The position numbers were made by a program, and so were the translations under genes. The notes beneath the pieces are model-generated. The model made no database searches. It saw only the letters and a list, made by a program, of their open reading frames with translations, and was not told where the DNA came from. A stretch of 64,000 nt of DNA from an uncultured Luminiphilus sp. (GTDB lineage Bacteria > Pseudomonadota > Gammaproteobacteria > Pseudomonadales > Halieaceae). The stretch spans positions 224,243 to 288,242 of the forward strand of contig CALSUB010000001.1 in NCBI GenBank assembly GCA_943789425.1, given 5' to 3'. Positions 1 to 10,226 of the stretch are shown one piece after another. Within the stretch, counting starts at the first letter, position 1; each line of letters begins with the position of its first letter.

Positions 1-2001
1 ATTGTGGGGTAGGGCGGTCTCTTCGTTGGACGCAATGGGAGTGCTCTCTGCGACATCGTCATCAGTATCAAGCGTCTCTAACGGCTCAAGCCCCTTACTG
101 AGGCGACGCTTATTTTCGATTGCCAGCGCCAGCGCCTCCTGTTCATCCCGCATGGCAATCCTGCCCGATTGCTGAAGGGGCAGGACGCTGATCGCGCGTG
201 CGCCCTGTGCCAAGTCTACTTGGTCTTGGAGGAACTGGTAATCGGGGTCGTTGGCGGCGCGCGCGTTATGTAAGGACGCCAAGGTAGGAATGATGGTGTC
301 GTAGTTGTTGTAGCGATTGAAACGCGTCGGCGCGATTTGGTCCCACGCGAGCGCATTATCCAGAGCACTTTCACCTATTGTCTCTGGATCAAACAAGGAC
401 GGGTAATTGATGTCAGGTACCACCCCCCTATGCTGGGTGCTGCCCCCTGAAACCCGGTAGAACTTACTTTCAGTAATTTTCAGCTGACCTTCTTGCAATG
501 GCACGAGGGACTGCACGGTCCCTTTGCCAAAAGATTGCTCGCCGACGATGATGCCTCGCCCATAATCCTGAATCGCGCCGGCAAAAATTTCCGAGGCTGA
601 TGCGCTGAGACGATTGATCATGACCGCTAGTGGCCCCTCGTAATACTGTGAGCGCCGCCGCTTGCCATCGCGCCAAACGCGACTTTCTGCGGACCGAATT
701 TGCACGGTCGGTCCATATTCAATAAAGAGTCCTGTGAGTTGATTCGCCTCCTGAAGTGAGCCACCGCCATTATCTCGAAGGTCGATCACAATCCCTTCCA
801 CACCATCAGAGACCAGTTCGTCGACGAGCTTTTTAACGTCGCGCGTTGTCGATCTGTAAAACTTGTCACCTTGCCGATAGGCCTCAAAGTCGATGTAGAA
901 AGCAGGGATATCAATCACGCCCACGCGATGCGCCTGGCCATCCTCGTCGGTAAATTCGATGATCTCTTTTTGCGCCGCCTGCTCCTCCAGCTTGACTTCG
1001 TTACGGCGAATGGGAACCACTCGGCGTTGGTCGGACTTTCCCTTGTCTGGAATCACTTCGAGTCGGACAGTTGTGTCGCGAGGTCCTCGAATGAGATCAA
1101 CAATTTCATCAAGCCGCCAGCCGATCACATCCTCAATTGGGCCCGACTCACCTTGACCTACGCCCATAATGAGGTCGGAGGGCCGCAGGCCGCCTTGCTT
1201 GTCCGCGGGCCCGGCAGGGACCAGCCGAGTCACTTTGGCGTATTCATCATCTATCTGCAGAATGGCGCCAATACCCTCGAAAGACAGGCTCATATTGATA
1301 TCGAAATTTTCAGCTCGCCTCGGCGAAAAGTAATTGGTGTGCGGGTCATATTGCTCCGCCAGCGTATTGGCATAGATTTGGAAGACATCCTGAGCGTTGT
1401 ACTGCGCCAAGCGCTTAAGTTGACTTTCGTACCGTCGCTCAAGCGTTTCGGGTATCTCCTCCGGGGATTTTTCGGCGAGCAATAGACTGAGAGCCTGATT
1501 TTTGATCCGCTTGCGCCATCGCTCGTCTAGCTCTGCATCATTTTGCGCCCAGGGCATCGCTGACCGATCAATGTCTAAATATTCTTCGACCTCGTAATCG
1601 AAGCTCTCGATCGTTTCGGGCAGTGTGCCCAAGATCCCGGTTAATCGGTCTTTGAGTTCATCGTGGTACTTGTTAAACATAGTGAATGCTGGCGCTAGAT
1701 CGCCGGCGCGTCCCGCGTTGTCCAGTGCAAGTCGCCATTGTGAAAACAGGTCTATGTCATCCGCATCAAAAAACATACGCTGCGGGTCAAGTGCGTCGAG
1801 GTAGGCTGTAAAGTGTTGCGCAGAGAGGCCGTCGTCGTAACGGCGGCTGGCGTAGTGTCGATCCTCAATGACCTCGATGATCTCTTTTAAGGTGTCACTT
1901 TGGGCGGAGGCAGGCGCGAGTGCATGCCCCTGTGCAGCCACAGTCAGTAACCCGACGCCAACAAGCCAAATAATTAGGGGCTTCACGCTTATTCTCCGCA
2001 C
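1..2001 (-). CDS. prc: Tail-specific (C-terminal processing) protease Prc/Tsp, partial
   Basis: Periplasmic S41-family protease that degrades or trims proteins from the C-terminus and helps control murein hydrolases. Read on the minus strand, an uninterrupted frame runs from a GTG at 2001 off the left edge, so the C-terminal end is missing. There is no ATG start. The GTG at 2001 follows GGGAGAGG; a second in-frame GTG at 1986 is also possible. Residues 6-30 form a signal peptide (KPLIIWLVGVGLL). A PDZ-like part lies around residues 235-330 (SLSFEGIGAILQ, then GLRPSDLIMGVG). The catalytic S41 core carries the Ser of LSASASEIFAG near residue 469 and the Lys of GEQSFGKGTVQ about 25 residues later, the usual Ser/Lys dyad. 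Family assignment is firm; only the start and the missing end are uncertain. Confidence 0.93.
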   Translation of the reverse strand, partial: MRRISVKPLIIWLVGVGLLTVAAQGHALAPASAQSDTLKEIIEVIEDRHYASRRYDDGLSAQHFTAYLDALDPQRMFFDADDIDLFSQWRLALDNAGRAGDLAPAFTMFNKYHDELKDRLTGILGTLPETIESFDYEVEEYLDIDRSAMPWAQNDAELDERWRKRIKNQALSLLLAEKSPEEIPETLERRYESQLKRLAQYNAQDVFQIYANTLAEQYDPHTNYFSPRRAENFDINMSLSFEGIGAILQIDDEYAKVTRLVPAGPADKQGGLRPSDLIMGVGQGESGPIEDVIGWRLDEIVDLIRGPRDTTVRLEVIPDKGKSDQRRVVPIRRNEVKLEEQAAQKEIIEFTDEDGQAHRVGVIDIPAFYIDFEAYRQGDKFYRSTTRDVKKLVDELVSDGVEGIVIDLRDNGGGSLQEANQLTGLFIEYGPTVQIRSAESRVWRDGKRRRSQYYEGPLAVMINRLSASASEIFAGAIQDYGRGIIVGEQSFGKGTVQSLVPLQEGQLKITESKFYRVSGGSTQHRGVVPDINYPSLFDPETIGESALDNALAWDQIAPTRFNRYNNYDTIIPTLASLHNARAANDPDYQFLQDQVDLAQGARAISVLPLQQSGRIAMRDEQEALALAIENKRRLSKGLEPLETLDTDDDVAESTPIASNEETALPHN

Positions 2002-2069
2002 TATACCTCTCCCGAATCCATCCTTGGAATGTCGTGCAACCGCGCGCGACATGCAACACCTTAATCGAC

Positions 2070-3262
2070 TTAGAAGCTATGGCCAAACCGCAAATAGACC
2101 GCCTCGTTGTCACTTTTTCCCTTGGCGAACTCCAGGCGGATCAGCAGTGATGCCTCTTCTTTCAACATATACGACACGCCCGCCCCAACAGCGGGAAACA
2201 GGGCGTCGTCACAGGACACGTCTCGATTCAAAATATCGACGCCAAACTGACAGCCCACGCCACCAAAAGCCACTAGCCCAAACTTTTTAGTGATAGGGAA
2301 GCGCCCATCTATTAGGAGATGAGAGTAATGCTGGGACAAATAGTTCCCGCGGGTATAGCTTGGTAACGTCACAGACGAAAAGCCCGACGGAGGCGCATCA
2401 TCGGTTACCCGCGCCGTTACTTGAACGGCAATCACGGGGGCTCGAGCGGTTCGGTTGCTCCATGCTTACCAAGCGAGTGATACCAGCTTAGGTCTAGGAG
2501 GCCCACGTCGAAGGATGACTCGCCGCCGAATGTCTTGCGGTACGCTATGTTGTGCAGCGTGAATAAATGCCCAGCACCGGGGTCTCGCTGGTTATCCATG
2601 GTGTCGTGCTGAAGGATCAAGCCAAGCCCTGTCGCATCGAAACCCGATAACCCTATTTGATCAATGACGCCTTGTAAGCTGTCGTCAGCGCCTACAGCGT
2701 AATTCGTGCTCACCCCCTGAACGCCGGCGAACCAGCCCCCTGTGCGAAACTGCTGCATGTAGCGCGCTGCAAATGACTGCACTGAGTCCTGCGTTTTAAC
2801 TGCAGTGCCTTGATTAAGGAAGTCATCGTACTCGTTGTTGACTTCAGCACTGGCTAATAACAGCGTCATTCGCCGAGTATCTTGGCCCCAGTAGAGCTGG
2901 CCAAATAGGGCGCCTGTGCTGGAGTCGGTGTCCGAGTAAGACACAGATAGCCCCAACATTGAGGGGGTGGAGTCGGCATCCAGTTTCTTGACGTATGCGA
3001 CGAGCGCGCCCACGTTAGCGCCGAGTTTTGGGTCGGCCGATAAAGTGGGCGTGATGAGCCATGGTTTTCTGGCTGGTGCATCTGGGCCTGACGGTGAGTC
3101 CTGAGCTGAATCATTTTCGGCATCGGCCAGCGGCGCTTCATCAACAGTTTGCGCACCCTCCTGAGCCGAGTCAGCGGAGGCGCCATAGCAGGAGACACAC
3201 ATGAGAACGAACAGCGTCAATCTGATCGCACAAGCCGCGTCGGATCTTAGGAGTGATGTCAT
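2070..3262 (-). CDS. BamA/TamA (D15)-like outer-membrane barrel protein, frame broken once
   Basis: An outer-membrane beta-barrel protein related to the C-terminal part of the Omp85/D15 surface-antigen family. It begins with a signal peptide (residues 10-31, IRLTLFVLMCVSCYGASA), followed by an acidic low-complexity linker, then barrel strands starting at PWLITPTLSADPKLGANVG. The frame from 3262 stops at 2432 in a CCCCC run; the continuation, ending in the barrel-closing residues YLRFGHSF at 2070, lies in the next frame and starts at 2435. Adding one C to the run gives a continuous protein of about 397 residues. It lacks POTRA repeats, so it resembles the short barrel-only members. It is the last gene before prc and follows apbE on the same strand. 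The substrate is unknown. Confidence 0.7.
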
Positions 3263-3378
3263 GAAAGAGAACCCAATGGATTAGGATAAAGCTTGGTATG
3301 AAAGCCCTGCGTCGCCAACACTCAATTATATCACTCAGCGGCAGAAACGATGCATCTTAAGCTGACACTTGCGGGTCT

Positions 3379-4317
3379 TTACGGCGGACCAAGCCCTAGT
3401 TTGGAGGCCAAAGGGCCTTTGTGACTGGCGTCCTGGTCAATCATGAGCCAAGGTAACCCTGCCTCAGATAACCAAGCCATTGCGGCTTCCGGCGACTGTA
3501 AGCAGGCAATGGTGGTCACCGCCCCTGCACTGAGGCAGTTTTCGCCGACAACAGTCACGCTGGTTGGACCCTCAACCGGCCACCCCGTCAAAGGGTTGAG
3601 TAAATGCCCATAAGTCCGCCCTTCGTAGCGGAGTGTGCGCGCGTAATTGCCGCTGGTTGCCGCGGCTGCATTCGATAAGGCGATGCCGCCTATAGGATCA
3701 CCGCCCTGGGGTGCACGAATACCGACTCGCCACGGCATTCCCGAGGGCTGAGAACCAATGGTGGCGATGTCACCGGCAAGCTCAACCAGCCCTGATGTCA
3801 CGCCATGATCGCGAAGTAACTTCGCTGCGCAATCTGCGGCATACTCCTTGGCCAGCCCGCCGAGGTCAATCTCCATTCCTTTGACGGGCAAATAAACGCC
3901 TTTGTCTGTTCTTTCGACTTGATCCCAGCCTACTTTTTTCTTTAGCGATTCAAGCTGAGATAAGTCGACAGGGGTTTTGGCGGCATCAAAGCGCCAGGCT
4001 TTTCGCAGCACTCCCGATGTGATGTCAAATAGGCCGCCTGAGCTCTGCCACAGCTGATCAGCAACTCTCGAGCAGTGTCTCGCTCTCTGGGTCAAGGCGA
4101 GTGAAGTCGCCACTGCCGGCTCTGCGATTAATCGTGCTCACCAAGCTGTCAGCGAGTAGCGGCTATAGCGGCGCTCAAGGGCCTCAAGGTGCGATTGGAC
4201 CTTACTCGCTAAGCTTGCCGCGGTCGCGCTCCGGTCCGCCGGTGGCGTGATCACGAGGGTAGCTGGGCCACCCATCACCTTAAAGGTGTGCTCAATTTGG
4301 ACGGGTTCGTTAATCAA
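3379..4317 (-). pseudogene. apbE: FAD:protein FMN transferase (ApbE family), frame broken twice
   Basis: ApbE enzymes attach FMN covalently to Ser/Thr of exported proteins. The fragments together read as one protein of about 313 residues: IEHTFKVMGGPATLVIT, then after a missing base near 4150 DSLVSTINRRAGSGDF, then after an extra base near 4068 VADQLWQSSGGLFDITSG to the stop at 3379. Family motifs are visible: DLGGLAKEYAAD, GNYARTLRYEGRTYGHLLNP and NPLTGWPV. The likely start is a TTG at 4317 overlapping the stop of the DUF3570 gene. There is no signal peptide or lipobox. In CLSAGAVTT, Gly sits where many ApbE proteins have the metal-binding Asp of ADALAT; whether this is a subfamily trait I cannot tell. 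It follows the DUF4266 and DUF3570 genes, a neighbourhood I recall for ApbE. Labelled pseudogene only because the given frame is broken. Confidence 0.75.
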
Positions 4318-5493
4318 AACGCCATATGATCGCCGCTGTGCCTCGCCAAAAATCTACCAGTGCGGGCGCTGAATCGCCATCGTATAACCCCCAATTTGCA
4401 TCACTCCAATACCGTTCGCCTTCTAATTCAAACGTCCAGTCGCCTAGGTTAATCGCCCAGCGAGCGCCGAGGGTCATCGCACCATAAGACGACAGTCGGT
4501 AATCGTCTGCAAAATAGGGGTCGCTCAGATCGGCAATCACTTGATAAAAGTCAGCCTCGCGCTGACTGTAGTAGCGGAAAAAGGGAGTCAGCGTGCTGCG
4601 TTCGTAGTGTTGCGCCCAGCCCAACTCCACGGTGTGAGAATCCACCCCCCAGCTGTCCGCATAATAGCGGTAATCAACTGGACTGATGCATTGGCATCGA
4701 TCAAGAAGTGACGGTACCCCGCGGAGAGGGCAATCCGCTCATGGCTTTGCGGACGCTGATCGTTAAGCTTATAGGGATCTGACAAATAACCATCGCTATA
4801 GGTGTAATTGAGACCCACCCGCACGATAGCGGAGCGCGATAAAATTTGAGAAACCCCAAAGTAGCCGGACTGTGTATCGAGCTCCTCATTGGTGACAAAA
4901 ACCGGAATGACGCCCTGAGAAGGGTTCACTTTATCGCGCGAACTGCTCACTGAGGTCGTCCATGTCCGCGTGTTGCTCGCAGAGTTCCACGAGGCGTCAA
5001 ATCCGACAGACAGCGCTTCGTAGTCGTCCTCGTCGCTGTGGGACACATTGAGTCCGGCATTGCCATCCGCCCAAAAATATCGGGTCGCGACACCCACTTC
5101 GAGTCGATTGTCTTGGATGCTAGCGCCGCTCATAATGACACCCGGCTCGCCGCTTTGGTCTGTTCCGACAAACCACGGCGACGCGCCTGTTTGATAGTCG
5201 TTTTGCACATCTAATGCGACAGACCAGCTGGCGCCGACTGGTGCCTCAATCCAGAGCTGTGTGATGTCGATGTCATAGCGGCTCGTGGCGCCAAAAATGA
5301 CGCTGCTGGCGTCGATATCATCTTCGCTGTAGTGGCTATAGCGGACGCCGACCTCGGTGAAAGCCGGCGGTGCGTCTGCGAGAGCGGTTCCCGCTTGATA
5401 GGCGGGCAATGTCGCAAGCGTTCGGGTTAGGGACCGCAAAAATGCACTGCTACTGTGAAGAGGGTTCATCGTCTTAACGTTCTGTTTTTTCAA
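4310..5493 (-). CDS. DUF3570 outer-membrane beta-barrel protein, frame broken once
   Basis: Predicted outer-membrane barrel of the DUF3570 family, whose exact function is unknown. The N-terminal frame (5493 to 4588) carries a signal-like stretch (LATLPAYQAGTALADA) and alternating strands such as FTEVGVRYSHYSEDD. Near 4675 a base seems to be missing: in the next frame the sequence continues DYRYYADSWGVDSHTVELGW, then FFRYYSQREADFY, typical family signatures, and ends in WRFD at 4310. The join gives about 394 residues. The TTG start at 5493 overlaps the DUF4266 stop (TTGA), which suggests translational coupling; an ATG 24 bases further in is the alternative. The tight packing of DUF4266, DUF3570 and apbE points to one operon and a shared envelope redox role, which is inference. 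Confidence 0.8.
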
Positions 5494-5717
5494 TTGCAGC
5501 CGCAGCCACCGCCCGCTGCACCGGCTCCACCGGTCGAGGCCTCTTTGCTAGTATAGACGTGGCCTTTGAGTCTGGCACTCCGCGCGTCTGCCTCCCACTG
5601 CATCGTGTCCTTTGCTAGGTAGCCACGATCCCAAGCCTCAACGGTTTCCATTTGCGTGCAGCTGGTTTGAAATGTGATGACCGACAGGATGCCGACAGTG
5701 CACAGTGCATGGTTCAT
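5490..5717 (-). CDS. DUF4266 small lipoprotein with a Cys-rich C-terminus
   Basis: A 75-residue protein with a hydrophobic N-terminus (ALCTVGILSVITF) and a Cys at position 20 in FQTSC. This could be a lipoprotein site, although the lipobox is weak. The mature part begins METVEAWDRGYLAKDTM and ends in a Gly-rich tail with the last residues GGGCGCN. WDRG.LA and the GGGCGCN end are the hallmarks I associate with DUF4266. Two Cys separated by one Gly at the extreme C-terminus suggest a redox, metal or cofactor site, but this is inference. It is the first gene of the run followed by DUF3570 and apbE, and overlaps the next gene by four bases. The start codon is ATG at 5717 after a purine-rich GAGAGGGAGCC. 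Confidence 0.82.
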   Translation of the reverse strand: MNHALCTVGILSVITFQTSCTQMETVEAWDRGYLAKDTMQWEADARSARLKGHVYTSKEASTGGAGAAGGGCGCN

Positions 5718-5920
5718 AATTGGCTCCCTCTCATCTCAGTTTGTGGCCCCGAGTATTGCCACGCCCGGAACTTTTTTCACCCCGCGTGAGTCGAGTCACC
5801 GTTTTTTACCGTAATAACCCCTGCATGTCCCGAGAGTGTAGCTTATTGGGCGTTGCACTGATGTCACCGCGAGACGAGATTACCGAAAAGCTGCATCACT
5901 GCGTAAGGGAGGGGAGATTA

Positions 5921-6820
5921 ATGGATCGGTTGTTGCCTAATTGGTTAGGAGTGTGCCTTCAAGCGGGCCTGCTGAGTGCTGGCGCCCCAGTATTCGCTGA
6001 TGAAGCACAGGATTACTATGCGGCTAACGTTGAGGCATTAGTCCAAGACAAGTGTATTGTCTGCCATCGCACCGGCGGCCAGGCGGCCAGCAGTGGCGTT
6101 GATTTGCTATTTACCAGCTCGGTTGTCAGCAATCACATGGCATTTGATCGCTATGTGAATACCCCGACTCAGGGCGCGAGAGCGAGCCGAGTGTTGTCAA
6201 AAATTACCGGCGCCTTAGGTCACGGTGGCGGGCGTGTGATTGTTCCTGGATCGTCCAATTACGACGCTTTTGAAAGTTACGTGGAGCTGCTCAATCCAGC
6301 GGATGAACCGGCAAGCGATGCGATATTCCGTGTTGCGCTGGAGGAGCCCTTGGCAGGTAAGCCCCATACAGGCGTGGGCAATCTCCGAGGCTGGGCAGTG
6401 GCAACGGACGGCATCGCTAAAGTAACGATCTTGATCGATGGCGTTTATGATTCCGACGCACCATATGGCGGCAAGAGGGGCGATGTTGGGGGCGCTTTCC
6501 CTGATATCCCGAATGCCACTGAATCTGGGTTTTCACTGGCGTTTAATTACAGCAATTTGCAGGCGGGGCCGCATACCATCACAGCGGTAGCCTACACCCT
6601 TGATGGCACGACGAAAGAGAGCTCTGCTGAGTTTGAGGTGGTCCGCTTTGATTCGGCCTTTATCACCGGTGACGACGCTGTCAATTTAAACAACGCCAGC
6701 TGCATGGTTGAGGCGGATCAAATATCGATTGTCGATGCAACTGTGGATGGCGCCATTCTGGACCTCCTGCTTAAATGGCGGACGGCTGAGCAAGGCTTTG
6801 AGATTGTGGAAATTCGTTAG
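5921..6820 (+). CDS. Periplasmic cytochrome-c-like protein with Ig-like C-terminal domain
   Basis: About 299 residues, starting at the ATG at 5921 after GGGAGGGGAGATTA; the frame stays open far upstream, but without a ribosome site or signal peptide. The N-terminus is a signal peptide (WLGVCLQAGLLSAGAPVFADE). A single haem-binding CIVCH follows around residue 43, then the conserved run GALGHGGGRVIVPGSSNYDAFESYV that closes a planctomycete-type cytochrome domain. From about residue 155 the protein turns into a beta-rich, Ig-like module (GWAVATDGIAKVTILIDG ... AGPHTITAVAYTLDG). The first domain is clearly related to the N-terminus of the next gene, so they probably act together. A role in envelope electron transfer is inferred from the haem motif. 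Confidence 0.75.
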   Translation: MDRLLPNWLGVCLQAGLLSAGAPVFADEAQDYYAANVEALVQDKCIVCHRTGGQAASSGVDLLFTSSVVSNHMAFDRYVNTPTQGARASRVLSKITGALGHGGGRVIVPGSSNYDAFESYVELLNPADEPASDAIFRVALEEPLAGKPHTGVGNLRGWAVATDGIAKVTILIDGVYDSDAPYGGKRGDVGGAFPDIPNATESGFSLAFNYSNLQAGPHTITAVAYTLDGTTKESSAEFEVVRFDSAFITGDDAVNLNNASCMVEADQISIVDATVDGAILDLLLKWRTAEQGFEIVEIR

Positions 6821-7244
6821 GCGCTGCAATGAGCGTATTGCGTGTTTGCAGTTAGCGAACTCTGTGCAGACTTGAGCGACGCAATCCGGGTTCACGGCTT
6901 GATGCGCTTTTTGGCGCATCTAGCCAAGCCTCTGGCGGATTCTGGCAAGCAGTATCAACGTAATCGAGGATACTGGTCGTGACGCTGAGGCGCAGACAAC
7001 ACCCTGATCTGTTGTTGAGGCAGTGGAGAGAGCACAAGCCGATGCGGCTCCCCTAAAGCCCTGCTGACTGCTGGGAGGGTGCCTAGGATCCTAGCTCAGC
7101 ACAGAGTGTCGAAATAACCGGAGTGGCGGAATTGAATACCGCATTTTTGTGGTTTACTCTCGGGTGGTTATTAAGTTCCAAGGATGGAGCCAGATAATGC
7201 ATTGGCAGACAATTTTCAGGATAAACTGCAAAGCCCCAGTCAAC
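6821..7244. other. Intergenic stretch with no recognised gene
   Basis: The 424 bases between the cytochrome/Ig gene and the first likely start of the next gene show no ORF with a recognisable product on either strand. Small structures are present: a hairpin from GATGCGC/GCGCATC around 6901-6920 and a perfect palindrome CTAGGATCCTAG at about 7083. The hairpin has only a short T tract inside its loop, so I do not call a terminator. An ATG at 7197 in the same frame as the next gene would shorten the gap by 48 bases. Confidence 0.5.
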
Positions 7245-10226
7245 ATGAATCACTGGCTTGTAATGCTGTGCCTGGCCGTCTCAGCGCCCGCCTCGAGTTG
7301 GCCTGAGGTGATGCCGGACAATAGCGATGACTCGCCCAAGCGTGTTTTGGCAGTTCAAGAATCAGTTCAAACGACAGCCCCACAAACTTTCTATCAAAAT
7401 GAGGTGGATGATGGCCTTGCAGCGCGCCTGTCTGGCCTGCCACCGCAAAGGGGCGGTCGCATCGCAGTCTGGTGCCAGATTGGTGCTCAGTACGGACGCG
7501 CAGGCTAACCATCAGGCGTTCACCGGCTTTCTTAGCGCTTGACGACACTGGCGGCGATTGGGTTTTAGCGAAAGTCTCCGGCCAAGAGGGCCACGGCGGT
7601 GGCGCGGTGCTGACCCCAAGCTCGCCCACCTATTTGGCACTACAACAATATTTGACGATGCTAGACGCTCTGACAGAGAGTGAGCAAAGTGATGATGCGT
7701 TCTGGGAGGGCACAGCCGTCGAGCCCCGGGACATTACGCTCAGGCGAGCCGCCTTATTGCTGGCCGGACAGATACCGAGTGCCGCGTCACTGAGCAATGC
7801 AAGTGAATCCGAGGCGGGGTTGCGTGAGGAAATCACAGCTGCGATGAGCGGTCCAGGCTTCCGCGATTTTGTTGTCCGAGGTGCCAATGATCGATTACTG
7901 GTCGACGGTTTATTGAACGGACTGGACTTTAGTATCGACTCCAGGGGCCGTTATCCAGCACTTGCAGAGCTCATGATGACGCTGCCGGAGGAGCGGCCCG
8001 AAGAGTATGAGGATTATCACGATAAGCCCTACCTGACCCGATGGGATGCTGAAATGGCTTTCCGTTGGGCGGTTACGCGCGAGCCACTCGAGCTGATTGC
8101 ACATGTGGTCATGAACGATCTGTCTTACCAACAGGTTGTCACCGCTGACCACACGATGGTAAACGCGTTCAGTGATATGGCGTATCGTTCTGATACGGGT
8201 TTCAGTCATGACTTCAGTGATGCGTCAGGCTTTTATGATCGAAGCGAATACACCGATTTTAAGCCCGGTTACAACGACGGGCATATCCCTCATGACCGAA
8301 AGTTCAGAACTCGTGAAGAGGGATACGTTACAGACTTTAGTGAATATCAAGAATGGCCTCACGCGGGGGTGCTTTCAACGCAGGCGTGGCTAGCTCGCTA
8401 TCCCTCCACCGACACCAATCGCAATCGAGCCCGAGCGAGATGGACCTATTATCACTTTTTAGGGGTCGATATTGAAAAATCGGCGCCGCGAACAACCGAT
8501 CCTGCTGCGCTGGCAGACACCAATAATCCCACGATGAACAACGGCGCTTGCACCATATGCCACCAGCGGCTCGACCCCGTAGCAGGGGCGTATCAAAGCT
8601 TTGGTGATTTCGGACACTATTTGGACCAATACGGGGGCCAAGATTCGTTACCCGATGCTTATAAGCGCCCTGAAGAGCACGGTGGCGAGCGAGGCTCAAC
8701 GGGTTATCTTCAGGGCGACACTTGGTATCGAGATATGCGTAAACCCGGATTCGATGGCACCGTCGCTGGGGGGCAGGGTGACAGCCTGCAGTGGCTGGGT
8801 CAGCAGATAGCAACCGATCCGCGGTTCGCCGCCGCTACCGTCAGGTTCTGGTGGCCAGCGATATATGGCACGGACCCCTTGATTGCACCAGAAGACAATA
8901 GCGCCCCCGACTACGGACAGCACCTTCGAGCTTTTACGGAGCAGGAGGCGCTGATCGGTTCGCTAGCAGCACGATTTGAGGCTTCGGAGTTCAACGCCAA
9001 ATTGCTTTTTGCCAACATGGTGATGTCCAAATGGTACCGTCACTCCCTCACGACAGATGTCGAACTCGTCACTGCACGGGGAACCGAATTAGCGACAGTT
9101 GGCCGCGGTCGGCTGTTAGGTCCGGAAGAGTTGGATCGAAAAAACATCGCCGTGTTTGGCCGAACTTGGCAGCAAAACAGCCATCAAGCACATCATTTTT
9201 CGATGCAAACTGCGCTGACTGGCTTTCGTGCAGAATTCGGTGCTTTTTATGGTGGTATCGACGGCGCCACCGTTACCGAGCGTAACCGGGAAATAACGCC
9301 GTTGATGTCAAACTTGACCGAAGCCATGGCCAGTGAACTTGCCTGCCAAATTGTGATTGAGGATTTTAATCGCCCCCTAAAGCAGCGACATTTCTTCACT
9401 GAAGTCAGCCGGACAACGGTGCCTGGAAAATTGGCTGATGCGCAAGGGCTGTTGCCGGGCAGGACGCAGAGCGACACCGGCATGCAAAATCACGAGGTTG
9501 AATTAGCCGTGGCAATGGTCGGTGGGCCTGCGGTGTTCCGTCTGCAGGATATGACCCGAAGCTCCTATCAAAGCGCTGATGATGAGCAGGACCAATGCAG
9601 ACCTCGTCGTTAAGGAAATCCAGGTGAGGCAAGGCTCCCGAGTGATCAAGCAGATTTTGGGATCGCAACTGCAAGCGCAGCGTGGATTTGCTGCTGATCA
9701 GTGGACTGATTCAAGCGGAAAGAAGTGGTTTCGCGGGGATGTCCGCAATGGACGTGACTGGGTGATGCACGAGCAGGCTTGGGTAGAATTTGAATTGGAT
9801 CTGCCAGCAGGGGAGTACACGTTGTTCTTGAAGCTGGGCACCATGTTGCAGGCGAATAACGTCAACGATGCCATGCGCTATACGGTGTCGCTTAACGCTA
9901 TTCAAAATAGTATGCGCACGTCCTCGGCGCAAGCAGTCGAAAAACAGATCAGGGCGCTGCTGATGGCGGCGACGCACCGCGAGGCGTCAAGGGCAGAAAT
10001 AGAGGCATTGATGGCGGCCTTGTTGTCCAGTGCAGCCGACGCCGTGCAGCACGGCGGGTGGTTTAATAGCCACAACCATAGTTGTGCGACCTGGCAGATA
10101 TGGCCAGACGAGGACTTGAGCGACGAGGCGCGTTTTGCGCGTTACAGTGACCCAGAGGGCATGCTAAGAGGCTGGGGCACGCTCGTTCATGGTGTTTTGA
10201 CGAGCTATGGGTATCTGCATGATTGA
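7245..10226 (+). CDS. Large two-haem protein of DUF1592/DUF1588 type, frame broken three times
   Basis: Fragments in three frames form one exported protein of about 990 residues. Signal peptide MNHWLVMLCLAVSAPA; a cytochrome domain with CLACH and GHGGG resembling the preceding gene; a long middle region; a second haem motif CTICHQRLDPVAGA followed by FGDFGHY, as in DUF1588/DUF1592 proteins; then a beta-rich insert (KEIQVRQG ... FELDLPAGEYTL) that looks like a carbohydrate-binding or jelly-roll module; and a C-terminal part ending YGYLHD. Extra bases near 7413, 7533 and 9589 explain the breaks, and similarity resumes at once in each case. The stop overlaps the next start by eight bases. Such proteins are usually paired with DUF1501 partners, as here. 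Their reaction is unknown. Confidence 0.7.

Noticed and set aside
5720..5920. Longer N-terminus for the cytochrome-Ig protein
   Set aside because: The upstream part lacks a ribosome site and a signal peptide; the ATG at 5921 has both.
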